NCBI GenBank assembly: GCA_947489325.1
Contig: CANLDA010000018.1
Span: 1-64,000 of the forward strand
Direction: 5' to 3'
Length of the DNA: 64,000 nt
Source of the DNA: an uncultured Paracoccaceae bacterium
GTDB taxonomy: Bacteria; Pseudomonadota; Alphaproteobacteria; Rhodobacterales; Rhodobacteraceae
Part shown: positions 1 to 7,759 of the stretch, one piece after another
How positions within the stretch are numbered: the first letter of the stretch is position 1
Layout of the letters: every line of letters begins with the position of its first letter
Program-made: the position numbers and the translations under genes
Notes under the pieces: generated by a model
The model's input: the letters and a program-made list of their open reading frames with translations, nothing else
Database searches by the model: none
What the model was told of the DNA's origin: nothing

Positions 1-69
1 AATCGTGCCTTCATTTGTCCGTCCTTTTGTTGGGCGGACTCTACACAAATCTGGAGGAGTTTTAGGGGC

Positions 70-296
70 TCAGGTCACGGCCTGCCCTGCTTCTTGCGGC
101 CTGCCCTGCTTCTTGGCCTTGGCCTTGGCTTTGCTTTGGCACTTTTGTCTCGTCTTCGCGTTTTGTTTTTTTTCCTTTGCCGCCCGGCCTTGTTCTGTTT
201 GCTCTTGGCCTGTTTTTTGGCTTGACCGCTTTGTGCTTCGTTTCGCGTTGCCTGGTCTTTTTTCTCTGGCCCGTGCGGTCCTGCAACTTGCCTTCA
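70..296 (-). CDS. possible small Lys/Arg-rich protein
   Basis: A 75-codon reading frame starting at an ATG (294-296) downstream of the acidic protein gene. The product is extremely basic and low in complexity, with a C-terminal run of alternating Lys and Ala, and resembles histone H1-like or mobilisation-associated basic proteins only in composition. The DNA contains a near-exact duplication of a 17-18 bp CT-rich unit around 80-115, which could by itself create the biased translation. The upstream ribosome site (AAGG) is weak. I recognise no family; it may be a non-coding low-complexity tract. Confidence 0.3.
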
Positions 297-373
297 TACC
301 TTGGCCGCTTTGCGTAGATAAGAAAAAGGGGCCCAGAGGCGACAGAGATATGCGGAGCGCTGTCAGGAAATTT

Positions 374-1102
374 CTAAACCGGTGCGGGTGCAGGTGTCCC
401 CATGCCATCCCCAAAATTCCGTGTGGCGGGCGATGTTGCCTGTGTCACAGGCTGGGTCTCCAAGCTTGGTGCGAGTTCCGGGACGTGCTGACGCACACTG
501 TCAGGCATTGCATCCAGCAGATCGGCATCCAGTTCCGCTAAGTCCGCTTCTGAGATTTCATCGCCGTCGACGCGCTCACGCGCCGCGTCCACCTTTTCCT
601 GAAACTCCAGAATGTCAGAACGCTCTGCAGTCAACTTTGCTTCTTCTTCGACGGCTTCGGAGAAGGCCTCCCAAGTCGGTGCAGTCGGGTCGATGACATC
701 AGGATCAAGTTCCTCCGGTCCAACCTCGGTACCATGTTCATCAAAAACCTGCTCGCCATTTTCAGTTCTGAATACTCGGCGGCCATCTTCCATGACATAC
801 GCTTGCCCAAGCATCATTTTGATTTTCACATTTACAGCGTCCAGCAGTTCCTGATTTTCTATCAACGTCTGCACTGTCGCTGTGTCATAGGTGTCGAGCT
901 TGACCTTGAAGTCTGTGACCTGCGCCTGTGACGCGACGACCACCGCAGTCGAGAGTGCTGTTGCGGTGTCGTCAATTTTGTCAGCGATTTCCTCGCGGCG
1001 CTGATTGTCGTGCTTGGCTTTGATGAACCAATGCCGTTGACGGGCCCATTCGCTCTCGCGCCCCCGCCCTTCGTTTGCAAAATGTTCAGCCAAGTGAACC
1101 AT
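374..1102 (-). CDS. acidic coiled-coil hypothetical protein
   Basis: 242 aa, highly acidic, with long charged helices (about residues 25-95 and 140-215) and a Pro/Thr-rich C-terminus. No catalytic motif, signal peptide or membrane segment is visible, so it is probably a cytoplasmic structural or partner protein. Its ATG directly follows the stop codon of the upstream secreted-protein gene, so the two are very likely translated together. The pair belongs to the accessory region that ends at tRNA-Leu. Function unknown; a role in the mobile element is inferred from location only. Confidence 0.75.
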   Translation of the reverse strand: MVHLAEHFANEGRGRESEWARQRHWFIKAKHDNQRREEIADKIDDTATALSTAVVVASQAQVTDFKVKLDTYDTATVQTLIENQELLDAVNVKIKMMLGQAYVMEDGRRVFRTENGEQVFDEHGTEVGPEELDPDVIDPTAPTWEAFSEAVEEEAKLTAERSDILEFQEKVDAARERVDGDEISEADLAELDADLLDAMPDSVRQHVPELAPSLETQPVTQATSPATRNFGDGMGTPAPAPV

Positions 1103-1462
1103 CTATTCTCCGCACTCCTTTTTTATCAACACATACAACAATGGCTCTACTTGTTTATCCAAGTGGCGAGAGAACCAAGTCTCAATCAATTGCCACTTCT
1201 TTGTTCCTGAATCGTAATACCAATCAAAAATGCAGTTCATACCGCTTTGATCCGGTTTGTCTCGCAGAAACCTTGAATGGGCGAAGCCACCGACCATGCC
1301 AGCAATATAGCTGGATCGTTGGTCAGAATTCATCTTATTCAGCACGCCGTCGGCTGTCAGCGCCTGCGCTGATGTGCCTGAAGACACTGCCATCCCACCT
1401 GAGAGAATTATTGCAGAAAGTTGTGAATATTTCCTTAATGTTAACGATTTGTGCTCGCGCAT
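1103..1462 (-). CDS. small secreted hypothetical protein
   Basis: 119 aa. The N-terminus has basic residues, a hydrophobic stretch and an Ala-x-Ala type cleavage site near residue 34 (SAQA), so a periplasmic protein is predicted. The mature part contains a 'SYIAGMVGGF' segment and two cysteines, faintly like Rap1a/Tai-type small periplasmic proteins, but I would not assign it. I chose the ATG at 1460-1462 because it gives a clean signal peptide; the frame stays open upstream to about 1798 without a convincing start. The start codon lies inside an 18-bp palindrome. First gene of a two-gene unit with the acidic protein. Confidence 0.65.
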   Translation of the reverse strand: MREHKSLTLRKYSQLSAIILSGGMAVSSGTSAQALTADGVLNKMNSDQRSSYIAGMVGGFAHSRFLRDKPDQSGMNCIFDWYYDSGTKKWQLIETWFSRHLDKQVEPLLYVLIKKECGE

Positions 1463-1477
1463 AACCGACCGGTTATG
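1460..1477. promoter_or_regulatory. palindrome over a start codon
   Basis: CATAACCG-AC-CGGTTATG, 8-bp perfect arms around a 2-bp centre. It covers the start codon of the leftward secreted-protein gene and lies in the divergent region shared with the rightward resolvase. It could be an operator or a resolvase-binding half-site arrangement; the protein that binds it is unknown. Confidence 0.4.
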
Positions 1478-1550
1478 TGATATTTGTATCCTGCCTATCA
1501 GATTTGGTAGAATGAATATAGAAGTTTGAAATATCAAAGGCTTGGCGATT

Positions 1551-1564
1551 TTCCGATAACGGAA
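1551..1564. promoter_or_regulatory. second palindrome in the divergent region
   Basis: TTCCG-ATAA-CGGAA, 5-bp arms, about 90 bp upstream of the resolvase start. Together with the palindrome at 1460-1477 it could form part of a res-like site or an operator. This is a short motif and may be chance. Confidence 0.25.
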
Positions 1565-1652
1565 CGACAGGCCAAACGCCGCAACACGGAAAGAGTCGGA
1601 TTCGTGCATACAAGTGTATGATCCGCCGAACCCGTTAAGGCACTGAAATAGC

Positions 1653-2215
1653 ATGAAAATAGGATATCTGCGCGCTAGCACAAAAGAACAATGTGAGGAT
1701 CGACAAGTCGATGCGCTGCACCCATTTGTGATGAACTGCATGTGGAAAAGCTCTCTTCCGTCGCCAAAGTGCGCCCTATCTACGAACATGTGCTGCAACG
1801 GCTTGCGCCTGGGGATGTCTTTGTGGTCTGGGATTTAGATCGCGCGTGGCGCTCAGCCAAGGATGCATTGGTGGAATTGGATCGCCTGCGTGAACGCGGC
1901 ATTGAAATTCAGATTGCGAGCCTCAATCTCGATACCACGACGCCCCATGGCAAGCTGCTTTATACCTTTATCAGCGGTCTGGCGGAGTTTGAGCGCGCCA
2001 TGCTCTCGGAGCGCACCAAACAAGGGCTAGAGGCCGCGCGCAGGCGCGGCAAACGTATCGGCAGGCCGCCCAAGGTCAGCAATCGCCAGATACGGGCCGC
2101 ACAACAGAAACTTGAATTGAACGAGGGCACAATTGACGAACTCGCAGCCCTAAATGGCGTACATCCATGGACGTTGAGGCGGCGGATCAAGGAATTGAAT
2201 GACATCCCAATTTGA
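1653..2215 (+). pseudogene. small serine resolvase/invertase, frameshifted
   Basis: Two overlapping frames together encode a Tn3/Hin-type serine recombinase. The first part carries the N-terminal strand and catalytic-serine motif (YLRASTKEQ). The second part carries the remaining catalytic domain (WDLDRAWRS, EFERAMLSERT) and a C-terminal helix-turn-helix ending in a WTLRRRIKEL helix. The frames join near 1722-1735, at a CCCATTTG run, where one base must be lost or gained to restore the protein. It is therefore a recent inactivation, a sequencing error or, less likely, programmed frameshifting. A working protein would resolve or invert DNA for the surrounding element. Confidence 0.85.
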
Positions 2216-2262
2216 CAATCTTTGCCAATTTGTGCCATAATTGTAATATGGAGGATCAAGGT

Positions 2263-2511
2263 ATGGCAACGATGAATGTATCCCTACCAGACGGGATGAA
2301 GGTCTGGGTTGAAGCGCAAAGCCAGACGGGGCGGTACAGCAATGCCAGCGACTATGTACGCGATCTGATCCGCCGCGATCAGGAACGTACCGACAAGATT
2401 GCATCGATGCAAAAGCTGATTGACGAGGGCCTGGCCAGTGGGATCAGCACGCGTACTAAGGAAGAAATCAGGGCCGCCGGGCGCGTTGCCGCTGGATTGG
2501 CGAACGAATGA
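2263..2511 (+). CDS. parD: ParD-like antitoxin
   Basis: 82 aa. The N-terminal ribbon-helix-helix segment (TMNVSLPDGMKVWVEAQ, then SNASDYVRDLIRRDQ) is typical of the CopG/ParD DNA-binding fold, which represses its own operon. The C-terminal half is charged and would wrap the ParE toxin. The ATG at 2263 is preceded by GGAGG at 8 bp spacing; an upstream in-frame start lacks this. The gene overlaps the toxin gene by 4 bp (ATGA). The pair probably stabilises the accessory region. Confidence 0.9.
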   Translation: MATMNVSLPDGMKVWVEAQSQTGRYSNASDYVRDLIRRDQERTDKIASMQKLIDEGLASGISTRTKEEIRAAGRVAAGLANE

Positions 2512-2798
2512 GCTATCGGCTCAGCGAGGATGCAGACAATGATATCGTGCATCTTTATGCGGAAGGCGTGAAACAGTTCGGCCTGAAACAGGCGGATCAC
2601 TATCACGACGCACTTTTCGATATGTTTGACCTTCTGGCCGTAAATCCTGAAATGGCGCGGGAAAGGGCGGAATTTACCACGCCTGTTCGCGTTCACCGTT
2701 TCCAATCACATATGATCATCTATGAAATTGATGGAAACGATATTCTGATCATCCGTGTCCGACATGGGCGCGAAGATTGGATGGCTTCTCCGCAATAA
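2508..2798 (+). CDS. parE: ParE-like toxin
   Basis: 96 aa of the RelE/ParE superfamily. The pattern is usual: an N-terminal helical hairpin (LSEDADNDIVHLYAEG), a central PVRVHRFQSHMIIYEID strand pair and a C-terminal IIRVRHGREDW motif. Characterised ParE proteins poison DNA gyrase. It starts inside the last codons of parD, so antitoxin and toxin are translationally coupled. Nothing looks truncated, so the module is probably functional. Confidence 0.92.
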   Translation: MSYRLSEDADNDIVHLYAEGVKQFGLKQADHYHDALFDMFDLLAVNPEMARERAEFTTPVRVHRFQSHMIIYEIDGNDILIIRVRHGREDWMASPQ

Positions 2799-2865
2799 CA
2801 TCTATTTTGACGCCGGAGGCATGGCGCGGACATGGTCTGTGCCCGATTGCGCCGTTGTCGCAATC

Positions 2866-2901
2866 AAACCGCCTGATGGTGCAAGCCATCAGGCGGTTTT
2901 T
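2866..2901. terminator. bidirectional intrinsic terminator
   Basis: A perfect 14-bp stem (AAACCGCCTGATGG and its complement) with a 6-nt loop and T-runs on both strands. It lies between the rightward parDE operon and the leftward parB remnant and would serve both. Confidence 0.8.
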
Positions 2902-2946
2902 GTTGGAAGGCAAAAAGAGGGCGCGCCACTACCCCCTTTTGACCCA

Positions 2947-3610
2947 TTACGATGCATAGTGGACTTTGACAACCTTGCCATCTTCCGCCGCGCGGATGCC
3001 GCCACGCTTGGTATATGTTCCCATCGGGAAGCCCATGTAGCGAGGGTGCCAGCCTTTCTTGTCGCCCTTTTTGTTTGTCGGGCGAGTGCCATCCAAATAA
3101 TCCTGAAAGATCTTTTTCTGCACCTTGGCGGTTGAGGCGATATGCGCGTCTGCTGTCACTTTGCCACCAACCTCTTTCAGCATGGCATTGATGGTGGGTT
3201 TGTCGCGCATCAGATCAAAGAAGGTCTGATCTGGCGACCAGTGATCGGTCATGTCCACGCCCAGCTTGCTTCCAAGGCCTTCTACCATTGCGGAACCGCA
3301 GGGCAGAGTTTCGGCCACCACAAAGGTCAGGATGCGGGTCACATCACTATCCTCGAGGGTTGTCAGCTTGGCAAAGATCGCATGAACATCCCGTGTCACC
3401 TGCCAATCATCTTTGCGGGGTACAAGAGTTTCGTCGTTTTCCTCCGTCAGCGCCAACAATGACACCACCACAATGCGCTCTGCGCTGAATGCGGCTTCGG
3501 CTTTGTTGGTTGAAAGGCTCTCGGAAATCGCATCATTGCTGGCTTTTTGTGGGTCAGCATGGGTATTCCAAAGGCCTGACCCTGCAATGATCTGCGCCAC
3601 CGCCAACCGC
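2947..3610 (-). pseudogene. ParB partition protein, C-terminal remnant
   Basis: About 220 codons matching, from memory, the C-terminal domain of large plasmid/ICE-type ParB proteins: AQIIAGSGLWN, a TLPCGSAMVEGLG segment, DHWSPDQTFFDLM and a terminal KGWHPRYMGFP region. The ParB-box and DNA-binding domains that should lie upstream are missing. Homology stops near 3610, and the same DNA then enters a gene on the opposite strand. The frame stays open to 3753, but those first residues are antisense to the neighbour. The remnant says this region once carried its own partition system, as plasmids and some ICEs do. Confidence 0.75.
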
Positions 3611-4018
3611 AAGCAAGGCAGCGGTGGGCGCGGTGGCATGGCCATCGCTTTGGAAGAAAACGCAGCAAAGGCACATGCCATTGCAGATGCTTTTGATACC
3701 GGCACGGTGGAACGCAAACGTATCCTTGAGAATCTGAACCGGCTGAACGCCAAATATCAGGATGTACTTGCGGATCAGAATTTGAGCCGTGGGGAACGCC
3801 GTGCAGCGCTGCAAGGCATTCACGGCAAGATCGCACAATCCGCCAATGCATTGACGGCGGCACTTCCTGTCGCGCTATTGCGGTCTTTTGCGCAAGAATT
3901 GCAGGGCGGAGCCACCATATCCGGCAATCCCACCGGGTCACAGCGCCTGAGCGCCTATCTGCGCGATCATGGTGACACCTTGGCGGGTCTGATGCCGAAC
4001 TGCCCGAGAACGATCTGA
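3587..4018 (+). CDS. helical hypothetical protein, possibly 5'-truncated
   Basis: Up to 143 aa from the ATG at 3587, or 126 aa from the ATG at 3638. It is predominantly alpha-helical and charged in the middle (AFDTGTVERKRILENLNRL), with no membrane segment. It abuts the truncated parB back to back, so its original N-terminus may have been lost at the junction. The gene for a small membrane protein follows after 29 bp on the same strand, making this the first visible gene of the coupling-protein operon. Family not recognised. Confidence 0.5.
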   Translation: MICATANRKQGSGGRGGMAIALEENAAKAHAIADAFDTGTVERKRILENLNRLNAKYQDVLADQNLSRGERRAALQGIHGKIAQSANALTAALPVALLRSFAQELQGGATISGNPTGSQRLSAYLRDHGDTLAGLMPNCPRTI

Positions 4019-4047
4019 CACCGCCCAGTTTTCCGCGGTCTCCGGGT

Positions 4048-4290
4048 ATGATGGATAGTCTGCGGTATCTGGCTGACTTCGCCGCCGTTGGCGTTGCGAT
4101 ATTCATCGCGGAACTGGTCGTGCCGATGACGATCTTTGTCATGACCTACCTGACGCTGGTCTGGGAAATCGAAAAGCGCACGACGCGCAAAGACGGCGAT
4201 GACGACACCCCTGATAAGTTCGGCGGTCTGCATGATCCCATCACGCCGCGCCCCAACGGGCATGACACCCATGCGTCACGGGGGCACTGA
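4048..4290 (+). CDS. small membrane protein of the coupling-protein operon
   Basis: 80 aa with one strong transmembrane segment (about residues 8-38, AVGVAIFIAELVVPMTIFVM) followed by a charged, His/Asp-rich cytoplasmic or periplasmic tail. No family recognised. Its final base overlaps the start of the next gene, indicating co-translation in a tight operon leading to the VirD4-like ATPase. Confidence 0.7.
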   Translation: MMDSLRYLADFAAVGVAIFIAELVVPMTIFVMTYLTLVWEIEKRTTRKDGDDDTPDKFGGLHDPITPRPNGHDTHASRGH

Positions 4291-4892
4291 TGGAGCGCGC
4301 TCCCGCCACAGGTAACAACTTGGTCTCCCGCGTCACGCGGGGGGCCACCATCACGGCACTTGGATTGACCGCAATTTTCATCAGCGCCGTCGTCATTCTC
4401 TGGAACGCTGATCTCTACGCGGCACGGGATCGCGTTGAACATATCAAACTGGCCATTTTTGGCGACTGGCAGGCGGAACACTGGTGCCCGCCGGGACGTA
4501 ACACCAAGGAATGCACGCAGATCAACGAATTTGAAGCGGCGTTTTCAGATGTCGATAATTTCAATTTCTTCAAATCCAAGCCGATTGAGGGTACGGCACT
4601 CATCGCCACAACGGGCGTAGAATTTGCCACGGCAAATGATGTTCTGAGCGCCACCACCGCACGGCATTGGTGCTACATTCTTTATGGCAGCGGCACCATC
4701 AGCTCGCGCCTTGATCTGGGCGCACAGGAAGGCCACGCCGCGCCGGTCTATGCCGATCTGGGCGACATTTCCGATGACAGATTGAGCGATATCGGCCTGA
4801 GTGCCGAGCGCCTGCGCGCCATTGCCCGCAGCCATTGCCAATTCGGCTTCATCAACCTCACAGACGAAAAGGAGTTGGCTGATGCCAATTGA
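4290..4892 (+). CDS. single-pass membrane protein with Cys-containing outer domain
   Basis: 200 aa. One hydrophobic helix at about residues 18-40 (ITALGLTAIFISAVVILW) is followed by a roughly 155-residue domain, probably periplasmic. That domain has four cysteines in CPPGRNTKEC, HWCYILYG and HCQFGF contexts that could form disulfides. It overlaps the next gene by 11 bp. No homologous family comes to mind; by position it could be a small partner of the coupling ATPase or a mating-pair component. Confidence 0.75.
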   Translation: MERAPATGNNLVSRVTRGATITALGLTAIFISAVVILWNADLYAARDRVEHIKLAIFGDWQAEHWCPPGRNTKECTQINEFEAAFSDVDNFNFFKSKPIEGTALIATTGVEFATANDVLSATTARHWCYILYGSGTISSRLDLGAQEGHAAPVYADLGDISDDRLSDIGLSAERLRAIARSHCQFGFINLTDEKELADAN

Positions 4893-5421
4893 TTTCGGCA
4901 GTTTTCCGATCAGCCCCGACGTTGTGATCGGTGCAGGGATTTATGCAGTGGTGAGTGTCTATGGCACTGGCCAGATGGTGGGCGGCAGGAAGATTGCCAA
5001 ACTGAACTGGCCTGCCCTATGCGAAGCGGATGTGCAGGCGGAGATTTCTGCCAGTGCACCGCCACCACCAGTTTCGGTGGTTCCCGAACTGAATTGCGAT
5101 ACCACCTTTGGCACGCTCTTTGGCCGCGAAGGTAAAGCATTTTGCCAGAACTACGGCAATTTCGACATACCGATCCCCGGTGCCAATGCGGTTCGTGAAC
5201 AGGAGCGCCGCGTCCGTGAGGCGGAACAACGTCGTATCACCTGTGCTGCATCACAGGCGGGGTCCAGATGTGATTGCGCCTCGTCTGTCTATCAGGCCGA
5301 AAACAGGGTTCCGCTTGCCATTTACGCGGGCACGGCGCGGGTCATCACCCCACCGCAAATCCGCAATCTCAAATCTGAACTGACCCGTGCGTTGCGCTCG
5401 CCGCAATGCGCGGGCGCGTGA
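4882..5421 (+). CDS. Cys-rich membrane-anchored hypothetical protein
   Basis: 179 aa from the ATG at 4882, which has GGAG 7 bp upstream. An N-terminal hydrophobic segment (about residues 12-32, VIGAGIYAVVSVYGTGQMV) precedes a proline stretch and a domain with seven cysteines, including a CAAS...CDCASS cluster. An Arg/Glu-rich helix (REQERRVREAEQRRI) precedes that cluster. Probably exported. It sits between two other membrane proteins in the coupling-protein operon; function unknown. Confidence 0.7.
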   Translation: MPIDFGSFPISPDVVIGAGIYAVVSVYGTGQMVGGRKIAKLNWPALCEADVQAEISASAPPPPVSVVPELNCDTTFGTLFGREGKAFCQNYGNFDIPIPGANAVREQERRVREAEQRRITCAASQAGSRCDCASSVYQAENRVPLAIYAGTARVITPPQIRNLKSELTRALRSPQCAGA

Positions 5422-5432
5422 AGGAGACGCCG

Positions 5433-5810
5433 ATGTTTTTTGACACCGCAAAAATTCGGGGCAACACGCTTGTCACCCATCGCAGCAGTTTTCTGCTGGA
5501 CCGGATCACGGCGGCGGATGTTCAGCGTCCGCTGTTGTCGATGTCAGCCATCCCTGTGGCGGGTGCCTACGCCTTCTGTATCGCCTTCATGGATATTTTA
5601 TACGCTGGCGAGATCGCCACCGTTATCGGCGGTGCCATTGCCTGCCTGATTGGCGGGGCCAGCATTGGCCAGTTGAAACTTGTCTCAAGCGACCTGCGCG
5701 GCAGTGAAGTCTCTGGCGCGGTTTGGGGCAGCTATCGCCATCTTAAATCCATCCACCAGGAAATCACCTGCGTCTGGGATGCAAAGGAGGTGTCTGATGA
5801 ACAAGCGTAA
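5433..5810 (+). CDS. two-helix membrane protein, DUF6232-like
   Basis: 125 aa. A short N-terminal domain (ILVTHRSSFLLDRI-like pattern) precedes two adjacent transmembrane helices (about residues 40-80) and a soluble C-terminus. The 'NTLVTHRSSF...ITAADV' pattern resembles the small DUF6232 family, from memory. The ATG at 5433 has AAGGAG at 6 bp spacing and follows the previous stop by 11 bp. The start of the next gene is embedded in its last codons. Confidence 0.7.
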   Translation: MFFDTAKIRGNTLVTHRSSFLLDRITAADVQRPLLSMSAIPVAGAYAFCIAFMDILYAGEIATVIGGAIACLIGGASIGQLKLVSSDLRGSEVSGAVWGSYRHLKSIHQEITCVWDAKEVSDEQA

Positions 5811-6120
5811 ATCCCACTCTGGCACGGTTTTCAAAATCAACATGAACCTGCTGGGCGCGGTTACTTATGGTGCGGCGGCTTATCTGATCTGGCCTGACAG
5901 CCTCAAGTGGTGGGGATTTGGTTTGTTAAGCATCATGCTTGGACTGGCCGCGCCGGTATTTCTGATCAAAGCGATCCGGCTGATGTTCAAACGTCGAGAC
6001 CGCGATGCCGAACAGGATGCAATTGAGGCGCTCGGCAACGCGCCGAAATCTTCGCAACTGGCAACAGATGATGATCTGGAAAATCTAGGGGTGTTCCAAA
6101 CCCAGGGTGGGCGCAAATGA
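5797..6120 (+). CDS. two-helix membrane protein preceding the coupling ATPase
   Basis: 107 aa with two transmembrane helices (about residues 15-33 and 38-60) and an acidic cytoplasmic tail. The start has AAAGGAGG upstream. It overlaps the VirD4-like gene by 4 bp (ATGA). VirD4/TraD proteins normally have an N-terminal membrane domain that is missing in the downstream ATPase, so this small protein could supply the membrane anchor as a separate chain; that is an inference from order and topology. Confidence 0.7.
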   Translation: MNKRKSHSGTVFKINMNLLGAVTYGAAAYLIWPDSLKWWGFGLLSIMLGLAAPVFLIKAIRLMFKRRDRDAEQDAIEALGNAPKSSQLATDDDLENLGVFQTQGGRK

Positions 6121-7505
6121 GTGCCCCTGTTGGACGCCCGATTGCTCTGTCACTGAGCGGCAGGCTGATGCTTGACCCGTTTCCCAGCACATCCTGCTTG
6201 ATTTACGGCGCGACGGGATCGGCAAAAACCACATCTTCAGTCATGACCAGCATTCAGGGTCTGCTTGCCGATACCGAATTGGCGATGATCGCCAATGATG
6301 TGAAAGATGGCGAAATCCTCGCCCAGATTGCCCCGATGTGTGAAAAACACGGGCGCAAATTTGGCGGTCTGGATGATTTTGAAGTTTTTGGGGCGGATTG
6401 CCCGTTCACGTATTCGCTCAATCCTTTCGGTGCGATTACGGCAACAGCCAAAGAAACGCCTGCTGATCTGCTGTTTGCCATTGAAGGGGCAACGCACGCG
6501 CTGATCCCTGAGCCGCCGAATGATACCAAGAACCAGTTTTTTCGCGATACACCCCGTGAAGAACTGGATTGCGGCATCCGCATTCTCCTGGATCACATGC
6601 CAGGTTCCGTCACACCCGGTGCGCTTTATTCGCTGATGGCTGATCCCGATCTTTGGCAATCTGCCCGGGAAATCGCCGCCGAGGAAGGTGATCTCGCGCT
6701 GCAATCGCGTGCCAAACAATCGCTGGACATGCAAAACAATGACCCCGAGCAATATTACAAACATCTGCGCGCCGCCCTGACCGTCTTGCGTATTTATGAG
6801 CCGGGATCGGCCCTGCACAACGCAGGGCAGGACGCAACTCTGACCCATGATCAGATTATCGATGAGGCCTGGATTTTCTGTCTGGTGCAGCCACAGCGTC
6901 ACGCGGGTCTGGTGGGCGCACATTACGCGCTGCACCTGCAATCTTTCCAGCATGCCCAGATGACTAAGGGGTCTGGCCGTGCGCTTTATATTCTGGATGA
7001 ACTTTGTAACGCGCCACTGAAATCCGCCGTCAAAAGCGTCACCGTCATGCGCTCCTACGGCGGGCGCTGCCTTTATGTGGCGCAATCGCGCAAGGATATT
7101 GAGGCCAAATACGGCGTGCGCGAAACTGCGGTTCTTGAAGACAATTGCCCGGTCAAAATCTGGCTGTCGTTCAATAGCTTTGAAGAGGCCGAACGCGTCA
7201 GCAAGGCCATGGGAGAAACCCGCACGGTGACGCACAGCGTCGGGGTGAACTCTGACAAGCTGGACTATTCCGGCGCCATTAACACGGGCATGGAACGGGT
7301 GATGACGGCGGATGAGCTGATGAGGCTCGATCCATCCCTGATGATCGTACACATCAAGGGTGGCCCGTTTATCCTGTGCCGCAAGCTCTTTCAGAACCAG
7401 ATCGCCCCGACCTGTTATGACCTCGGGGACAATCCGCAGGAAGGCGGGCGTTTGCCGCCCGATCCCAAAGTGGAAATGGCTGTTCCAACCAGGAGGGCCA
7501 CATAA
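6117..7505 (+). CDS. VirD4/TraG-like type IV coupling ATPase
   Basis: 462 aa. Walker A is GATGSAKTT at residues 31-39, followed by a conserved 'NDVKDGE' strand. Walker B is LYILDELCNAP at about 288-298, followed by the motif SYGGRCLYVAQS. These are features of VirD4/TraG coupling proteins, hexameric ATPases that deliver relaxase-DNA complexes to a type IV secretion channel. At 462 aa it is shorter than canonical VirD4 and has no N-terminal membrane helices, beginning almost directly at the nucleotide-binding domain. Small membrane proteins flank it on both sides with overlapping ends. Neither a relaxase nor VirB genes are visible nearby. Confidence 0.85.
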   Translation: MSAPVGRPIALSLSGRLMLDPFPSTSCLIYGATGSAKTTSSVMTSIQGLLADTELAMIANDVKDGEILAQIAPMCEKHGRKFGGLDDFEVFGADCPFTYSLNPFGAITATAKETPADLLFAIEGATHALIPEPPNDTKNQFFRDTPREELDCGIRILLDHMPGSVTPGALYSLMADPDLWQSAREIAAEEGDLALQSRAKQSLDMQNNDPEQYYKHLRAALTVLRIYEPGSALHNAGQDATLTHDQIIDEAWIFCLVQPQRHAGLVGAHYALHLQSFQHAQMTKGSGRALYILDELCNAPLKSAVKSVTVMRSYGGRCLYVAQSRKDIEAKYGVRETAVLEDNCPVKIWLSFNSFEEAERVSKAMGETRTVTHSVGVNSDKLDYSGAINTGMERVMTADELMRLDPSLMIVHIKGGPFILCRKLFQNQIAPTCYDLGDNPQEGGRLPPDPKVEMAVPTRRAT

Positions 7506-7759
7506 TGCGTGGCTTGATCCGTCTGAGTTATTTCATCTGGATTGCCGTGCCTGTGGCGCTTTATGGCGCTTACGCTGTCTGGGGTTTTCCACACGCAATC
7601 TGGTCTTATGAATTCATCGACAATGGCAGCCCTTATGATCCGTTTCTGGAGCGGTATTACACCTCCTGCTCGTTTTGGGGACCGTATGGAATGTTCACAA
7701 TTCCCGCTTCAAACGGGCAGTGTGGCTATGTCGCCTTCTTCAAAGAGGCGGTGCGCTAA
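7505..7759 (+). CDS. small membrane protein after the coupling ATPase
   Basis: 84 aa. One N-terminal transmembrane helix (about residues 5-27) is followed by an aromatic-rich domain with two cysteines (YYTSCSFWG, NGQCGYVAFF). Its ATG lies just after the ATPase stop codon (TAATG overlap), so it ends the operon. Its stop overlaps that of the convergent gene at 7756-8013. No family recognised. Confidence 0.7.
   Translation: MRGLIRLSYFIWIAVPVALYGAYAVWGFPHAIWSYEFIDNGSPYDPFLERYYTSCSFWGPYGMFTIPASNGQCGYVAFFKEAVR

Noticed and set aside
5-541. Plus-strand 178-codon frame at the left end
   Set aside because: Its Phe/Leu/Ala-rich translation is the complement of the low-complexity tract and overlaps the acidic protein gene on the other strand; no ribosome site or family resemblance.
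6237-7352. Long minus-strand frame opposite the VirD4-like gene
   Set aside because: Antisense to a gene with clear Walker motifs; the translation is His/Arg/Gln-rich as expected for a shadow frame.
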